Assembly: GCA_002731275.1 (NCBI GenBank)
Contig: PCBK01000052.1
Span: forward strand, 248,001 to 312,000
Length of the DNA: 64,000 nt
Origin: Deltaproteobacteria bacterium
GTDB taxonomy: Bacteria > Myxococcota_C > UBA6777
Direction: 5' to 3'
The notes below the pieces were generated by a model. It saw nothing but the letters and a program-made list of their open reading frames with translations, was not told the DNA's origin and did not search any database. Made by a program: the position numbers and the translations under genes. Numbering within the stretch: position 1 is the stretch's first letter; each line of letters starts with the position of its first letter. Below, piece after piece: positions 1 through 8,602 of this stretch.

Positions 1-477
1 TTCTTGCACACACCAGGCCGCGAGGTCCATCAGTGACTCTTTCTCATGTTCTTGAAACTCACGCACGCGAAAATCCATGACACCGAGGACTCCGACGCTA
101 TTTCCTTCTCGATCGTGTAGAGGAACACCGGCAAAGAAACGCACATAAGGGTCTTCTTTTACCCACGGATGTTGAGACAATCGTTCATGCCCGGTCGTAT
201 CGGAGACCACGCTCAGACGATTACGCTCGATCGCCATCAACCCCATCGCATGGTCTCTGCCGATCTCATCGGCCTCCAAACCAATCGATGACTTAAACCA
301 CATGCGATCTGTGTCCAACAAACCGATATATGCAATGGGGACGCCAAATAGACGCTGCGCCGTCCGGACAATCCGGTCAAAACGCTCCTCCCTTGGAGAG
401 TCCAAGATATTGATCCGCTGAAGAGAAGCCTGACGTGCTTGTTCGTGAATTGTAAGAAGAGCCATCCAAACCACCAT
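1..477 (-). CDS. GAF-domain sensor protein, N-terminal part only
   Basis: The gene is read on the minus strand and runs off the left edge after 159 open codons, so its C-terminus and any output domain are unseen. The translation begins MVVWMALLTIHEQARQ and continues as a typical GAF domain, with segments such as FDRIVRTAQRLFGVPIAYIG and the later FFAGVPLHDREGNSVGVLGV. This type usually senses a small ligand or redox state and often precedes a histidine kinase or GGDEF output; that is family knowledge, not seen here. Two in-frame ATG codons at 477 and 465 are both possible starts; neither has a strong ribosome binding site. Confidence 0.8.
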   Translation of the reverse strand, partial: MVVWMALLTIHEQARQASLQRINILDSPREERFDRIVRTAQRLFGVPIAYIGLLDTDRMWFKSSIGLEADEIGRDHAMGLMAIERNRLSVVSDTTGHERLSQHPWVKEDPYVRFFAGVPLHDREGNSVGVLGVMDFRVREFQEHEKESLMDLAAWCVQE

Positions 478-1438
478 GTCTCGTTTTATTGTGTCCTTAC
501 ACCCTCCAAGCACTCTACCTCATTTCCACACACGTTTCAAAGGAGATCTGGAGGGACGTGTTTCTTTTTTCACGACCCAAAGAAACCGTTGGATGTGTGC
601 ATACACGAACCCCCTCTTGTTGACAAGGCTCACATCCTTATCCAAAACATACACAGTGGACTCTGAGGTCGTGAGGGTCAGTATCAACCCACAAAACAAA
701 GCCCCAACGTATCTCTCCTCTCATAACGTTCATTCCCACTCACCGCCATTAAAAACAGTATTTGCAGCCACTTAGAAAACTGGACGTAAAAAAGAAGGGT
801 GAAACAAGGTGAGACGTCCCCAAAACATCTCTTTCGAGTCACTGTATAAAAATAGTGATGCTCGTCACACTGACAGACAGTCTTGACACTACACGATCAC
901 AGCCAAAATGGAGGACAACCCCCGCTCTTCCCCAAGATACAGAAATACATACACAAAGACACATCCTCAGTCATGGCAGTGGACACCGTACACATAAAAC
1001 CCTTCATTTCATTGTAAAAGTTCTATAACAAGGCGTGAGTGACACACACAAAAACACCCGACAAGAGTAAGACGACAAACATACCCTGAGGAGAGGTGTA
1101 GTGCATTGGGAAGAATAACTAAAAACAGTCCACTCCATTGAAATGACTGAGGTGCACTGAATTTTTTCTGTAGAGAAGGGCATTTTTCTATTGATTTTTG
1201 GGATTCTGCTCTGTAATGTAATACGAAGTCATTGTGTGGGGATGAAAAGAGACATCCAATATAGACCGACTTCAAAACGACATCCTCTTTCACACAACAT
1301 ATCCTTCATTCAACACACAAACACAAGTGTGGGATGCTATACGAGACGATTTGCATGGTTGCTAAGAGAGCTTCTTTCGTAAACACAACAACCCCCACAC
1401 CGAACAAAATGCTCTGGACCATTCCAAAGGAGAAAACA
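478..1438. other. Long non-coding stretch
   Basis: About 960 bases separate the GAF gene from the histone-like gene. The reading frames here are short, lack ribosome binding sites and have low-complexity, non-protein-like composition. The last 250 bases carry a candidate promoter for the downstream gene. Around 841-872 there are small inverted repeats (TCACT...AGTGA and GTGA...TCAC) of unclear meaning. I see no tRNA-like arms and no strong terminator. The stretch is unusually long for this gene-dense window. Confidence 0.6.
1191..1219 (+). promoter_or_regulatory. Candidate sigma-70 promoter for the histone-like gene
   Basis: TTGATT at 1191-1196 and TAATGT at 1214-1219 are separated by 17 bases. 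This would give a leader of about 210 bases before the ATG at 1439. The match is moderate and unsupported by other evidence. Confidence 0.35.
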
Positions 1439-2014
1439 ATGTCGAAAGCGAAAGTTGAACTGCCAGACGGCACCAAAGTAGAGATCGAAGCTGGAACGGA
1501 TGTAATCGTAGAGATCATCTCAGGCCTTTTGGGTCCACGATACAATCCAGGGACGCCTGCTGCACCCACCAAAAAAGCTGACACTGCAGCGCCCGCAGAA
1601 GAGCCTGCTGTTGAGGAAGAAACCTCCACAGAAGAAGCAGAACCCAAAAAGACACGTGGACGCACCAAGGCCATCGCACAGCCCCTCAAGAAAAAGCGTG
1701 GAGCCAAGAGCGCAAAGTCCGTCAAGACAGCAAAAAGCAAGGCAAAGCCAAAGGCGAAGCCCAAAAAGTCATCTAAAACAACATCCCAAACGTCCAACAT
1801 GACAAGCGGTGAAGCGATCGAAATGCTCGACGCTGAGAACTACTTTGTCTCCAAACGTACCATCCCCGAAATCCGCGAAGAGTTGGCCAAACGAGGTCAC
1901 GAATTCCAAGGGCGACAACTCTTCCCCGTCTTGATCAGCTACACCAACAAAAAATCCTTTACACGCGCAAAAGACAGCCAAGGCATCTGGTCCTACAAAT
2001 CCAAGCGCAAGTAA
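1439..2014 (+). CDS. Histone H1-like lysine-rich protein with C-terminal winged-helix-like domain
   Basis: The 191-residue product has three parts. Residues 1-30 are a small acidic segment (VELPDGTKVEIEAGTDVIVE). Residues 31-120 are a low-complexity tail, first Ala/Pro/Glu-rich and then a run of Lys/Ala/Ser/Pro (for example KSKAKPKAKPKKSSK) like bacterial histone-H1/AlgP-type tails. Residues 121-191 are a compact domain (EMLDAENYFVSKRTIPEIRE ... YTNKKSFTRAKDSQGIWSY) that reads like a winged helix. The likely role is DNA compaction or nucleoid-associated regulation; this is inference. The start at 1439 is chosen because AAAGGAG lies six bases upstream; an earlier in-frame ATG at 1334 has no such site. 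The gene stands alone, 51 bases before the exporter. Confidence 0.75.
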   Translation: MSKAKVELPDGTKVEIEAGTDVIVEIISGLLGPRYNPGTPAAPTKKADTAAPAEEPAVEEETSTEEAEPKKTRGRTKAIAQPLKKKRGAKSAKSVKTAKSKAKPKAKPKKSSKTTSQTSNMTSGEAIEMLDAENYFVSKRTIPEIREELAKRGHEFQGRQLFPVLISYTNKKSFTRAKDSQGIWSYKSKRK

Positions 2015-2065
2015 TTCCCAGTCCCTCCCCCCTCCTCTCTTTTTCCCCCTACAAAAGACATCAAT

Positions 2066-2818
2066 ATGACTGAATATCTTTCGTACCTGCTGGTCTTCGT
2101 CGTTGGCTTTGTCAGCGCAGGTTATGGCGTCTCAGCAGGTGGCGGGGCCCTACTCACGGTGCCTTTTTTGACCTTCATGGGGCTCAATCCAGTCCACGCA
2201 GTCGCGACGAGCAAACTCGGCAGTCTTGGACTGTCGATATCCGGTCTGTGGAGCTTTTCCAGGCAAGGACACGTGGACTGGCGGATAGGGTGGTGGATGA
2301 CCGCCTTAATGGGCGTAGGCAGCCTTATTGGCACGTATGCGCTCGTCTCCACACCTATCGCGTGGGTCAAGCAAGCCATCGCGGTCATGATCTTGTTTGT
2401 GCTGTTGCTCTTTTTCCTGTTCCCCAAGGCTGGATTACAGCAACAAAAAGCGCCTCCCAACGCCGGACGTTTCTGGGGTGGACTGTGCCTGACATTTCTG
2501 CTCGGTATCCTGACGGGTTTTTACCAAGGAGGCGCAGGGACCATGGCTGCCTACATCATGATCCTGTGCTTTGGGCAAGATTTTCTCCACAGCGCAGGCA
2601 CACGTAAGCTCCCCTTTTTGATCGCAAACGGGCTCTCATTGGTGGTCTTGATACAACATCAAAGTGTCCACTTTGTCATGGGACTCAGTCTGAGCGCCGG
2701 CTCATTTGTTGGAGGGTATGTAGGCTCTCGGTGGGCTGTACGGAAAGGAAACAGGTGGGTCAAAGTTCTGTTTGTCACAGTGGTCGTGCTTTCGAGCCTG
2801 CGTATGCTCTTTGTTTAA
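2066..2818 (+). CDS. TauE/SafE family membrane exporter
   Basis: This 250-residue protein is almost entirely hydrophobic, with about seven to eight membrane segments, and has the paired Gly-rich repeats of the TauE/SafE (DUF81) family: GYGVSAGGGALLTVPFL near residue 20 and GFYQGGAGTMAAYIMILCFG near residue 150. Family members move sulfite, sulfonates or other organic anions out of the cell; the substrate here cannot be told. Its length is normal for the family. It ends ten bases from the tail of the oppositely oriented receiver-histidine kinase gene, with no visible terminator between them. Confidence 0.88.
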   Translation: MTEYLSYLLVFVVGFVSAGYGVSAGGGALLTVPFLTFMGLNPVHAVATSKLGSLGLSISGLWSFSRQGHVDWRIGWWMTALMGVGSLIGTYALVSTPIAWVKQAIAVMILFVLLLFFLFPKAGLQQQKAPPNAGRFWGGLCLTFLLGILTGFYQGGAGTMAAYIMILCFGQDFLHSAGTRKLPFLIANGLSLVVLIQHQSVHFVMGLSLSAGSFVGGYVGSRWAVRKGNRWVKVLFVTVVVLSSLRMLFV

Positions 2819-2828
2819 AGCGACGGGA

Positions 2829-4097
2829 CTAAGACAACTCATCTCCTTCGGACACAGGGAGCTTACAAGGCAGCGCGACAAAGAAAGTGCTCCCCTCTCC
2901 AACATCACTCTCAACCCACAAACGACCGTGGTTGTTCTTGATAAGCTCGTGACATAAGATCAAACCCAGACCCGTTCCCTTCTCTTTGGAGGTCCCTCTC
3001 GTCGTCGTTTGCACATCGATACGAAACAGCTTATCAATTTGCTCCTTGGACATCCCCACACCGTTATCCGCAAAGGCGATCACCATCTCGTCGTCTTTCA
3101 CCTCACAAGAGATTCGAATCCAGCCCCCCTCGTAAGTAAATTTGATCGCGTTGGAGACGAGGTTTCGAAAGACAGTCTCGATCATCTTCTTGTCGACAAA
3201 CACCGAACAATTCTTGTCAACAGTAGTTTGAAGCTCAACTCCCTTTCGTTTTGCGGTGTCTTCGAGGAGATAGAACGTATCATCTACAAATTTTTGCAGG
3301 TTGTGATGTGCGGGGTGAAATTGCATGGTGTTCATTTGTAGACGAGACCATTCGAGCAGGTTTTCGAGAAGTCGAGAGAGCGTGTGTGCTGACTTATGCA
3401 TATTTCCAGAAAATCGGATCACCTCCTCAAGTGACAATTCATCGATGCTCTCCATCAGCGTTTCGGTCGTCAACAGGAAGGTGTGGAACGGATTGCGTAG
3501 GTCATGTGCGACGATAGAAAAGAATCGGTCCTTGCTCGCGTTGAGCTGCTTCAGCTCGGTGTTTGCCTCTTGAAGCTCTGCAGTTCGCTGCGTGACCTTG
3601 TCTTCGAGCTCTGCGTTCAGTTGTGTCAACTTCTGCACAAGTTTTTCATTCTCGACCTCCAGTTCATAAGCCTCAAGAGCCCGTCTGATCGTCATCATCA
3701 TATCATGAGCGCCGAAAGGCTTCAGGACAAATTTATAAATTTGTCCCTTGTTGATGGAGGCAATAATCGCATCGACGTCAGTGTACCCAGTCAATAAGAT
3801 GCGTTTTGTCCGTGGAATAATATCGAGAGAGGCTCGAAAAAGTTCGACACCCGTCATTTCAGGCATGCGTTGATCGCTGATGATCATTTGGATGCGTTCA
3901 GGATTCTCTTGTGCCTTGATCAAGGCGAGGGCTTCGAGTCCATCTTTCGCTTCAAGGATCTCATACTCATCTTGGAGCAGATCCGAGAGCGTCATGAGGT
4001 TGTGTTCTTCGTCGTCGACGATCAGGATGGTGTGTCGTTTGGTTTGCTTCTTTTTTTCCTGGGCTTTCGCCAAGGCTTCTCGTTTGAAGATGCCCAT
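2829..4097 (-). CDS. Hybrid receiver-histidine kinase, soluble
   Basis: The 422-residue protein has an N-terminal receiver domain (residues 22-142; phospho-acceptor Asp75 in ISDQRMPEMTG, acidic pair DD at 28-29, Lys126 in LKPFG). A coiled coil follows (about 145-190), then a HisKA domain with His198 in SIVAHDLRNPFH, then a HATPase domain with DNGVGM and GTGLGL boxes. No membrane segment is present, so it should act in the cytoplasm, taking its input through the receiver. It starts 22 bases after the stop of the kinase-receiver-cyclase gene, preceded by AAGAAGGA, so the two are very likely co-transcribed and functionally linked. Confidence 0.92.
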   Translation of the reverse strand: MGIFKREALAKAQEKKKQTKRHTILIVDDEEHNLMTLSDLLQDEYEILEAKDGLEALALIKAQENPERIQMIISDQRMPEMTGVELFRASLDIIPRTKRILLTGYTDVDAIIASINKGQIYKFVLKPFGAHDMMMTIRRALEAYELEVENEKLVQKLTQLNAELEDKVTQRTAELQEANTELKQLNASKDRFFSIVAHDLRNPFHTFLLTTETLMESIDELSLEEVIRFSGNMHKSAHTLSRLLENLLEWSRLQMNTMQFHPAHHNLQKFVDDTFYLLEDTAKRKGVELQTTVDKNCSVFVDKKMIETVFRNLVSNAIKFTYEGGWIRISCEVKDDEMVIAFADNGVGMSKEQIDKLFRIDVQTTTRGTSKEKGTGLGLILCHELIKNNHGRLWVESDVGEGSTFFVALPCKLPVSEGDELS

Positions 4098-4119
4098 AAT
4101 CCTGTTTCCTTCTTACGCG

Positions 4120-7100
4120 TTAGGAGGATGATTGCCATACGACACGGAACAGCGACACACCTTTCTCCTTCCCCTTGAGCTGTGCGAGCCCTGCGGGTTC
4201 AAAAGGAGGCATTTGTGGCTCTTGCTGGCACGCATCCACCATTCCCTGGGAGATCACGATCTCAAGGGCATCGGCTTCGTGTTGGATACGTGCTGCGGTG
4301 TTTACGACGTCACCGTAAACATCATGTTCTTCAACAATACCTTCCCCTCTATGAATCCCGATGCGGATCCGGATGGGGTGCAGGGTTGTACTCTCTTGGT
4401 TGTACTCCTCGAGCATTCGCTGCATCTCAGTCGCAGCAAGAATGGCCCGGTGGGGCACTTCAAAGGAGGCCATGATCGCGTCACCGATGGTCTTGATCAC
4501 GCGGCCTTGGTGCGCTTCGATGATAGGAAACAGGAGGTTATCGTGTGTTTGTACAAGCAATCGTCCGGCGACATCACCGTGCTCATCATAAAATCGCGTG
4601 GAGCCTTCGAGATCTGTAAACAGGACGGTGATTTCACGACGAAAGAGTCGGGCACGCTCTTCGGGTGTGAGCAACCCTTCAAAGAGATCTTTTGCGGCCT
4701 TTTGTGTGTACGCATCGGGGCGGTGAAGAAGGCCAGTGGAGGCATTTCTGTAAACCATCCGTCGATCCGGATCCAGCCTGACAGGAAACGCGATCGCGTT
4801 GGGTGTTGACTTGTCCTCCGAAGGGACCGCCAGCATAAAGGGCATCAATGGAAAGAGTTTGCGTCCCACGCGATCGAACAGATACAGCGTCTGTTTTTCC
4901 AACCCACGACGGCTGATGTAGGTGGAGTGTTCTGGGTTAAGACCTCGTAGAATGGTCAGATCGTGGTGGACCCCCTCTCGGGTAAGCTCGACTGAATCGA
5001 CACGCACAAGATCAAAGTCGATGAGCCGGTAAATACGACGAAAGATCGCGTACAAAAATGGGTCGAGCACCTCGACCACTTTTTCGACCTCTCGCTCTTC
5101 AAGGAGCGAGTCATCCCGCCACATATCGTCGTAATAATCCGCCAGGATCTGCATCGTCTCGATGGGCGTAATCTCCTCTGGCGCATCGAAGCCAACGAGC
5201 GGCGCAACGACCTCGGCAACACGTCTGAGTAGGAGTGCTTCTTCCTCCTGCTTCCAGGTATCGACGATCAGCAGATCGCGAAGCTCCCTTGAGAGGAAGC
5301 TCAATTTTTTCTCTCTGTAGACATCGCCAGCCGCAGCGAGCAGACGAATCCAGGCGTGAGGTCCCATGCGACCTGCGAGCTGTTGAAGTCGCCTGTTCAA
5401 ACCAGGATCAAAGGTTCGATCGTGGACGTAACAGGCCATTGTGATCGTCCCCAACCAGGAAAGCAACATCTCAAACTGCGCTGCGAGTAAGCCGTGTCGA
5501 ACTTTTACGGTCGTTTTTCTCTCAGGGGAGTTGCGAAAACGATACCGAACTTCAGCGAGAGGTGTTGGGTATTCATCTTGTACGACGCGCTCAAAATCAT
5601 CCCCTTTGGGGCGGTGATCCAGTGCTTCTTTTGCCGACTTCAACAGGATCTTGCGTTTGACGGGCTTGGGCAAGTATGTCACGGCCCCCAAACGACCAAG
5701 CTCAGCGGCCTCCTGAAAGGAGTGATTTGCGGTCTGGATGATGCAAGGCAGTGAGGGGCAAAGTTGACGGATTTGCTGCAAGGCACCGCGCCCATCAAGG
5801 CGGGGCATGTCCAGATCGAGAACACACAGATCATAGGAGGTCTCTTGGACTCGCTCGACAGCCTCAATACCATCTTGGGCAGTATGGACCTCATAGCCTG
5901 CGGAGCGAAAGATGACGCGCACTGCGTCTAGGATCTCTTCTTGATCATCGACGAGCAGCAGTTGCCTTTTGCCAGAGCTCTTGCGTGAACGTGCGATCAA
6001 GCTAGAAGAGATCGATGACTCAGGTTCCCACTGCATCAAGCGAACATTGAGCGGGGCTTGCTGACGCACACTGGGTGAGGCTTGCTGACGCACACTGAGC
6101 GGGGCTTGTTGGGCCATACTGACAGGGGTCTTCTCGCGCACAGACTCCAGCACCTTTGGGCTGGAGTCGATATCAGCAGTCGGCTCCAAGTGAAACCTCC
6201 GAGAATTCAGCTCCTCTGCAGGTGGGCTGATGCTTTGCCTTTGTGTATTCGATATGGGCGTCTTCTCACCAGGTTGCTTCTCCAACAAGAGGCTTTTCGA
6301 CTGGTACGAACCCTGTGTGTGTTCGTCAACGCTTCGAACTTTTTCGACCGCGCTCTCTCGCGTTTGTGCCCATTGTTGATTTCGTTCACCGAGCTGATCA
6401 GAGGCCGCCCCATCCATCAACCACCGGACATACCGAGCAAGACGGCGAGCGCCTGCCACCATCCCCTGATCCATCATAAAGCTCTCTAAGTCTTCGAGCA
6501 GCTCACCACAGTCGGCGTAGCGTTCATCTCGGTCATACGAGATAGCCTTCATCACGATAGCTTCGAGACCTTTGGGGTATCCCTTGCGATACAGGGAGGG
6601 TCGTTCGTACTGCGCAGTGATGATCTTTTTGAGCGTCGCGGCTTCGCTGTTACCGTAAAACAAGCGATATCCAGTAGAGAGCTCCCAGAGGACGACACCA
6701 AGCGCAAATACATCCGTCCGCTGATCAATGGGTTGATCGTCGATCTGTTCGGGAGACATGTAAGCATATTTGCCTTTGACAACGCCTGTTTTCGTGAGAT
6801 GAAGTTGCGTGACGGCTTTCGCGACCCCAAAGTCAACGATTTTCACATGTCCATCGAGGCTAATCATGATATTGGGAGGGGAGATATCTCTGTGAACGAT
6901 GTTGAGAGGTTGTTGTTCGGCGTTTTTGAGCCGATGTGCGTGATCCAGTCCAGTGCAAACATCCATCACGACGGCACAACAATATTCGTAGGGGATCAAC
7001 ACACCTGATTGGATCGCTTGTTTGATCAGGTGGTTAAGGACAAATCCATCGATGTACTCCATCGCCATGTAGTACACGTCGTCTGCATGACCGAGCTTGT

Positions 7101-7350
7101 AGATCTGACAAATATTGGGATGATTAAGGCGCGCAGCGAGCCGTCCCTCATCGAGAAACATACGAATAAAGTCTTCGTTTTCAGTAAGATGAGGTAAGAT
7201 CACCTTCACAGCTAGGCGCTTCTCGAAACCTTCAACACCGATCTGCCTAGCTTCCCACACTTCGGCCATTCCACCAGAGGCGATTTTGCGAACCAACTCG
7301 ATATCATCAAGTCGCTTTTTTTTCTGAAGCATACAACCCATCCCAACCAC
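4120..7350 (-). CDS. Ser/Thr protein kinase - receiver - class III nucleotide cyclase fusion
   Basis: The 1076-residue protein joins three signalling modules. Residues 17-295 are a bacterial Ser/Thr kinase (glycine loop IASGGMAEV 23-31, Lys49, HRD 153-155, DFG 173-175). Residues 300-455 are a linker with 8-residue repeats. Residues 461-580 are a receiver (acidic pair 468-469, Asp512, Thr540, Lys562). Residues 590-890 are a largely helical region I cannot assign. Residues 904-1060 are a class III cyclase with all key positions visible: metal Asp913 and Asp957, Lys953 and Asp1014 at the purine positions, Asn1017 and Arg1021 at the transition state, which favours ATP as substrate. It is presumably cytoplasmic. 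The start could be Met1, Met4 or Met7 (7350, 7341 or 7332). It leads a two-gene operon with the receiver-histidine kinase. Confidence 0.93.
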   Translation of the reverse strand: MVGMGCMLQKKKRLDDIELVRKIASGGMAEVWEARQIGVEGFEKRLAVKVILPHLTENEDFIRMFLDEGRLAARLNHPNICQIYKLGHADDVYYMAMEYIDGFVLNHLIKQAIQSGVLIPYEYCCAVVMDVCTGLDHAHRLKNAEQQPLNIVHRDISPPNIMISLDGHVKIVDFGVAKAVTQLHLTKTGVVKGKYAYMSPEQIDDQPIDQRTDVFALGVVLWELSTGYRLFYGNSEAATLKKIITAQYERPSLYRKGYPKGLEAIVMKAISYDRDERYADCGELLEDLESFMMDQGMVAGARRLARYVRWLMDGAASDQLGERNQQWAQTRESAVEKVRSVDEHTQGSYQSKSLLLEKQPGEKTPISNTQRQSISPPAEELNSRRFHLEPTADIDSSPKVLESVREKTPVSMAQQAPLSVRQQASPSVRQQAPLNVRLMQWEPESSISSSLIARSRKSSGKRQLLLVDDQEEILDAVRVIFRSAGYEVHTAQDGIEAVERVQETSYDLCVLDLDMPRLDGRGALQQIRQLCPSLPCIIQTANHSFQEAAELGRLGAVTYLPKPVKRKILLKSAKEALDHRPKGDDFERVVQDEYPTPLAEVRYRFRNSPERKTTVKVRHGLLAAQFEMLLSWLGTITMACYVHDRTFDPGLNRRLQQLAGRMGPHAWIRLLAAAGDVYREKKLSFLSRELRDLLIVDTWKQEEEALLLRRVAEVVAPLVGFDAPEEITPIETMQILADYYDDMWRDDSLLEEREVEKVVEVLDPFLYAIFRRIYRLIDFDLVRVDSVELTREGVHHDLTILRGLNPEHSTYISRRGLEKQTLYLFDRVGRKLFPLMPFMLAVPSEDKSTPNAIAFPVRLDPDRRMVYRNASTGLLHRPDAYTQKAAKDLFEGLLTPEERARLFRREITVLFTDLEGSTRFYDEHGDVAGRLLVQTHDNLLFPIIEAHQGRVIKTIGDAIMASFEVPHRAILAATEMQRMLEEYNQESTTLHPIRIRIGIHRGEGIVEEHDVYGDVVNTAARIQHEADALEIVISQGMVDACQQEPQMPPFEPAGLAQLKGKEKGVSLFRVVWQSSS
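6049..6120 (-). repeat. Three tandem 24-base repeats encoding an 8-residue linker repeat
   Basis: Three consecutive 24-base units (6049-6072, 6073-6096, 6097-6120) encode SVRQQAPL, SVRQQASP and SMAQQAPL in the linker between the kinase and receiver domains. Being in-frame and nearly identical at DNA level, they look like recent slippage or duplication that changes linker length without breaking the protein. Confidence 0.85.
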
Positions 7351-7829
7351 ATGAACGAATCAGGTAACTGCAAGAAAACACATTTCTTCTTGTGGCCACC
7401 TTATTTGCGCAGAAGACCTGTGAGAGTGGTGCCAACCTCAACTCTCTACATCCACAATAAAAACCAAGAAAAACGACGACATGGACGTCGCATCATCCTC
7501 TTTGAACAGTGCGCTAGCGTTGGAGTATAAACGTTAAGAACTCCCCTGCCAAGGTCCATTTTCGTTTTGCGCCACATTCTCTTCAAGCAACCGACAAAAG
7601 CGTTTCCATCTTTCTCGCTCGTAGACGCAACGTCTTCATGTTCTTTGTATCAATGATGACAATCATCCCACAAAAAATTATTCAATTTCGCGAGAACCAA
7701 GCAGGACAAGACCATCCAAAGAAAAGACATCCCTACAGATGGGATCACTTCTTGAAAAACGTGGATAAGAGCGTTACAAAGAAGCAACCAAAAACGAGGC
7801 TCCCTCTTGTAAGCCAAATGGAGAAGAGA
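7351..7829. other. Divergent regulatory region and leader of the PhoB-type gene
   Basis: This stretch separates the minus-strand kinase-cyclase gene from the plus-strand regulator. It contains one good plus-strand promoter candidate (7502-7531) and then about 290 bases of leader. An in-frame open stretch from 7638 would extend the regulator by 64 residues, but its composition is unlike a receiver-family N-terminus and it lacks a ribosome binding site. I saw no clear minus-strand promoter. Confidence 0.5.
7502..7531 (+). promoter_or_regulatory. Candidate sigma-70 promoter for the PhoB/PhoR-type operon
   Basis: TTGAAC at 7502-7507 and TATAAA at 7526-7531 with an 18-base spacer. It lies upstream of the response regulator with the correct orientation. 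Confidence 0.5.
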
Positions 7830-8540
7830 ATGTCAGCGACGATCTTACTTGTAGAAGACGAAGAAGATCTCATAAACACGCTCGAATACAACTTTCAAAA
7901 GGAAGGGTATCAAATCCAAAGCACAATGAAGGGGAGCGAAGCGATTCAGCTCGCCTCCGAGCCACCCTTCCCCGACTTGATGGTCCTCGACCTCATGCTC
8001 CCTGATATTTCAGGGATCGAAGTATGCCGTCAGATTCGTTCATCCGAAAGTACCAAGCACATCCCCATCTTGATGTTGACAGCCAAAGGCGAAGAGATCG
8101 ATCGCATTGTAGGATTCGAGGTCGGCGCAGATGACTACATGGTGAAGCCTTTTAGCATTCGTGAGTTGATCTTGCGTGTACGTGCGCTCTTGCGTCGCTC
8201 ACAACACACACAGTCCAACGAAACCACACCTGAATTGATGCGCTTTGGCCGTCTACGACTGGACCCTACAGGCCACCAAGCCTGGATTGATGACAAAGAG
8301 CTGAAGCTCACCGTTTTGGAGTTTCGTCTCCTCCACACATTCCTCTCACGTAAAGGCCGTGTCCAAACGCGCGAAGTGTTGCTCAGCGATGTCTGGGGAA
8401 TCGAAAGTCACGTCACAACACGCACCGTTGACACACATGTCAAAAGATTACGCGAGAAGCTCGGTGATATGGGCAACTCCATTGAGACACTCCGTGGCGT
8501 GGGGTACAAGCTCAAAGCACACGCTGACGAAAAAGCGTAA
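7830..8540 (+). CDS. PhoB/OmpR-family response regulator
   Basis: The 236-residue protein has a receiver domain (residues 1-120; acidic EDEE near 9-12, phospho-acceptor Asp54 in VLDLMLPDISG, Thr in MLTAKG, Lys in MVKPFS) and a C-terminal winged-helix DNA-binding domain (about 133-230) with the hallmark TVDTHVKRLREKLG and ETLRGVGYKL. It should bind DNA as a phosphorylated dimer. The start at 7830 is preferred because GGAG lies six bases upstream and the protein then begins MSATILLVEDEE, like its family. The gene is followed 62 bases later by its presumed cognate kinase; the pair resembles PhoB/PhoR, although no phosphate transport or phoU gene is visible to confirm a phosphate role. Confidence 0.9.
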   Translation: MSATILLVEDEEDLINTLEYNFQKEGYQIQSTMKGSEAIQLASEPPFPDLMVLDLMLPDISGIEVCRQIRSSESTKHIPILMLTAKGEEIDRIVGFEVGADDYMVKPFSIRELILRVRALLRRSQHTQSNETTPELMRFGRLRLDPTGHQAWIDDKELKLTVLEFRLLHTFLSRKGRVQTREVLLSDVWGIESHVTTRTVDTHVKRLREKLGDMGNSIETLRGVGYKLKAHADEKA

Positions 8541-8602
8541 TCTTCTCTATTCCTTCCATGACAACACACACAGCGCACACCACCCCAACAACAGGAATGC
8601 AC

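Noticed and set aside
476-775. 99-codon frame after the GAF gene
   Set aside because: It starts antisense to the GAF start, has no ribosome binding site and a non-protein-like composition.
3109-3126. Sequence GATTCGAATCC resembling a tRNA T-arm
   Set aside because: It lies inside the histidine kinase coding sequence and no tRNA arms fold around it.
7351-7500. Sigma-54 promoter from TGGCAC on the minus strand
   Set aside because: The needed TTGC element 5 bases further is absent.
7638-7829. N-terminal extension of the PhoB-like regulator
   Set aside because: A better ribosome binding site and family-type N-terminus are at 7830.
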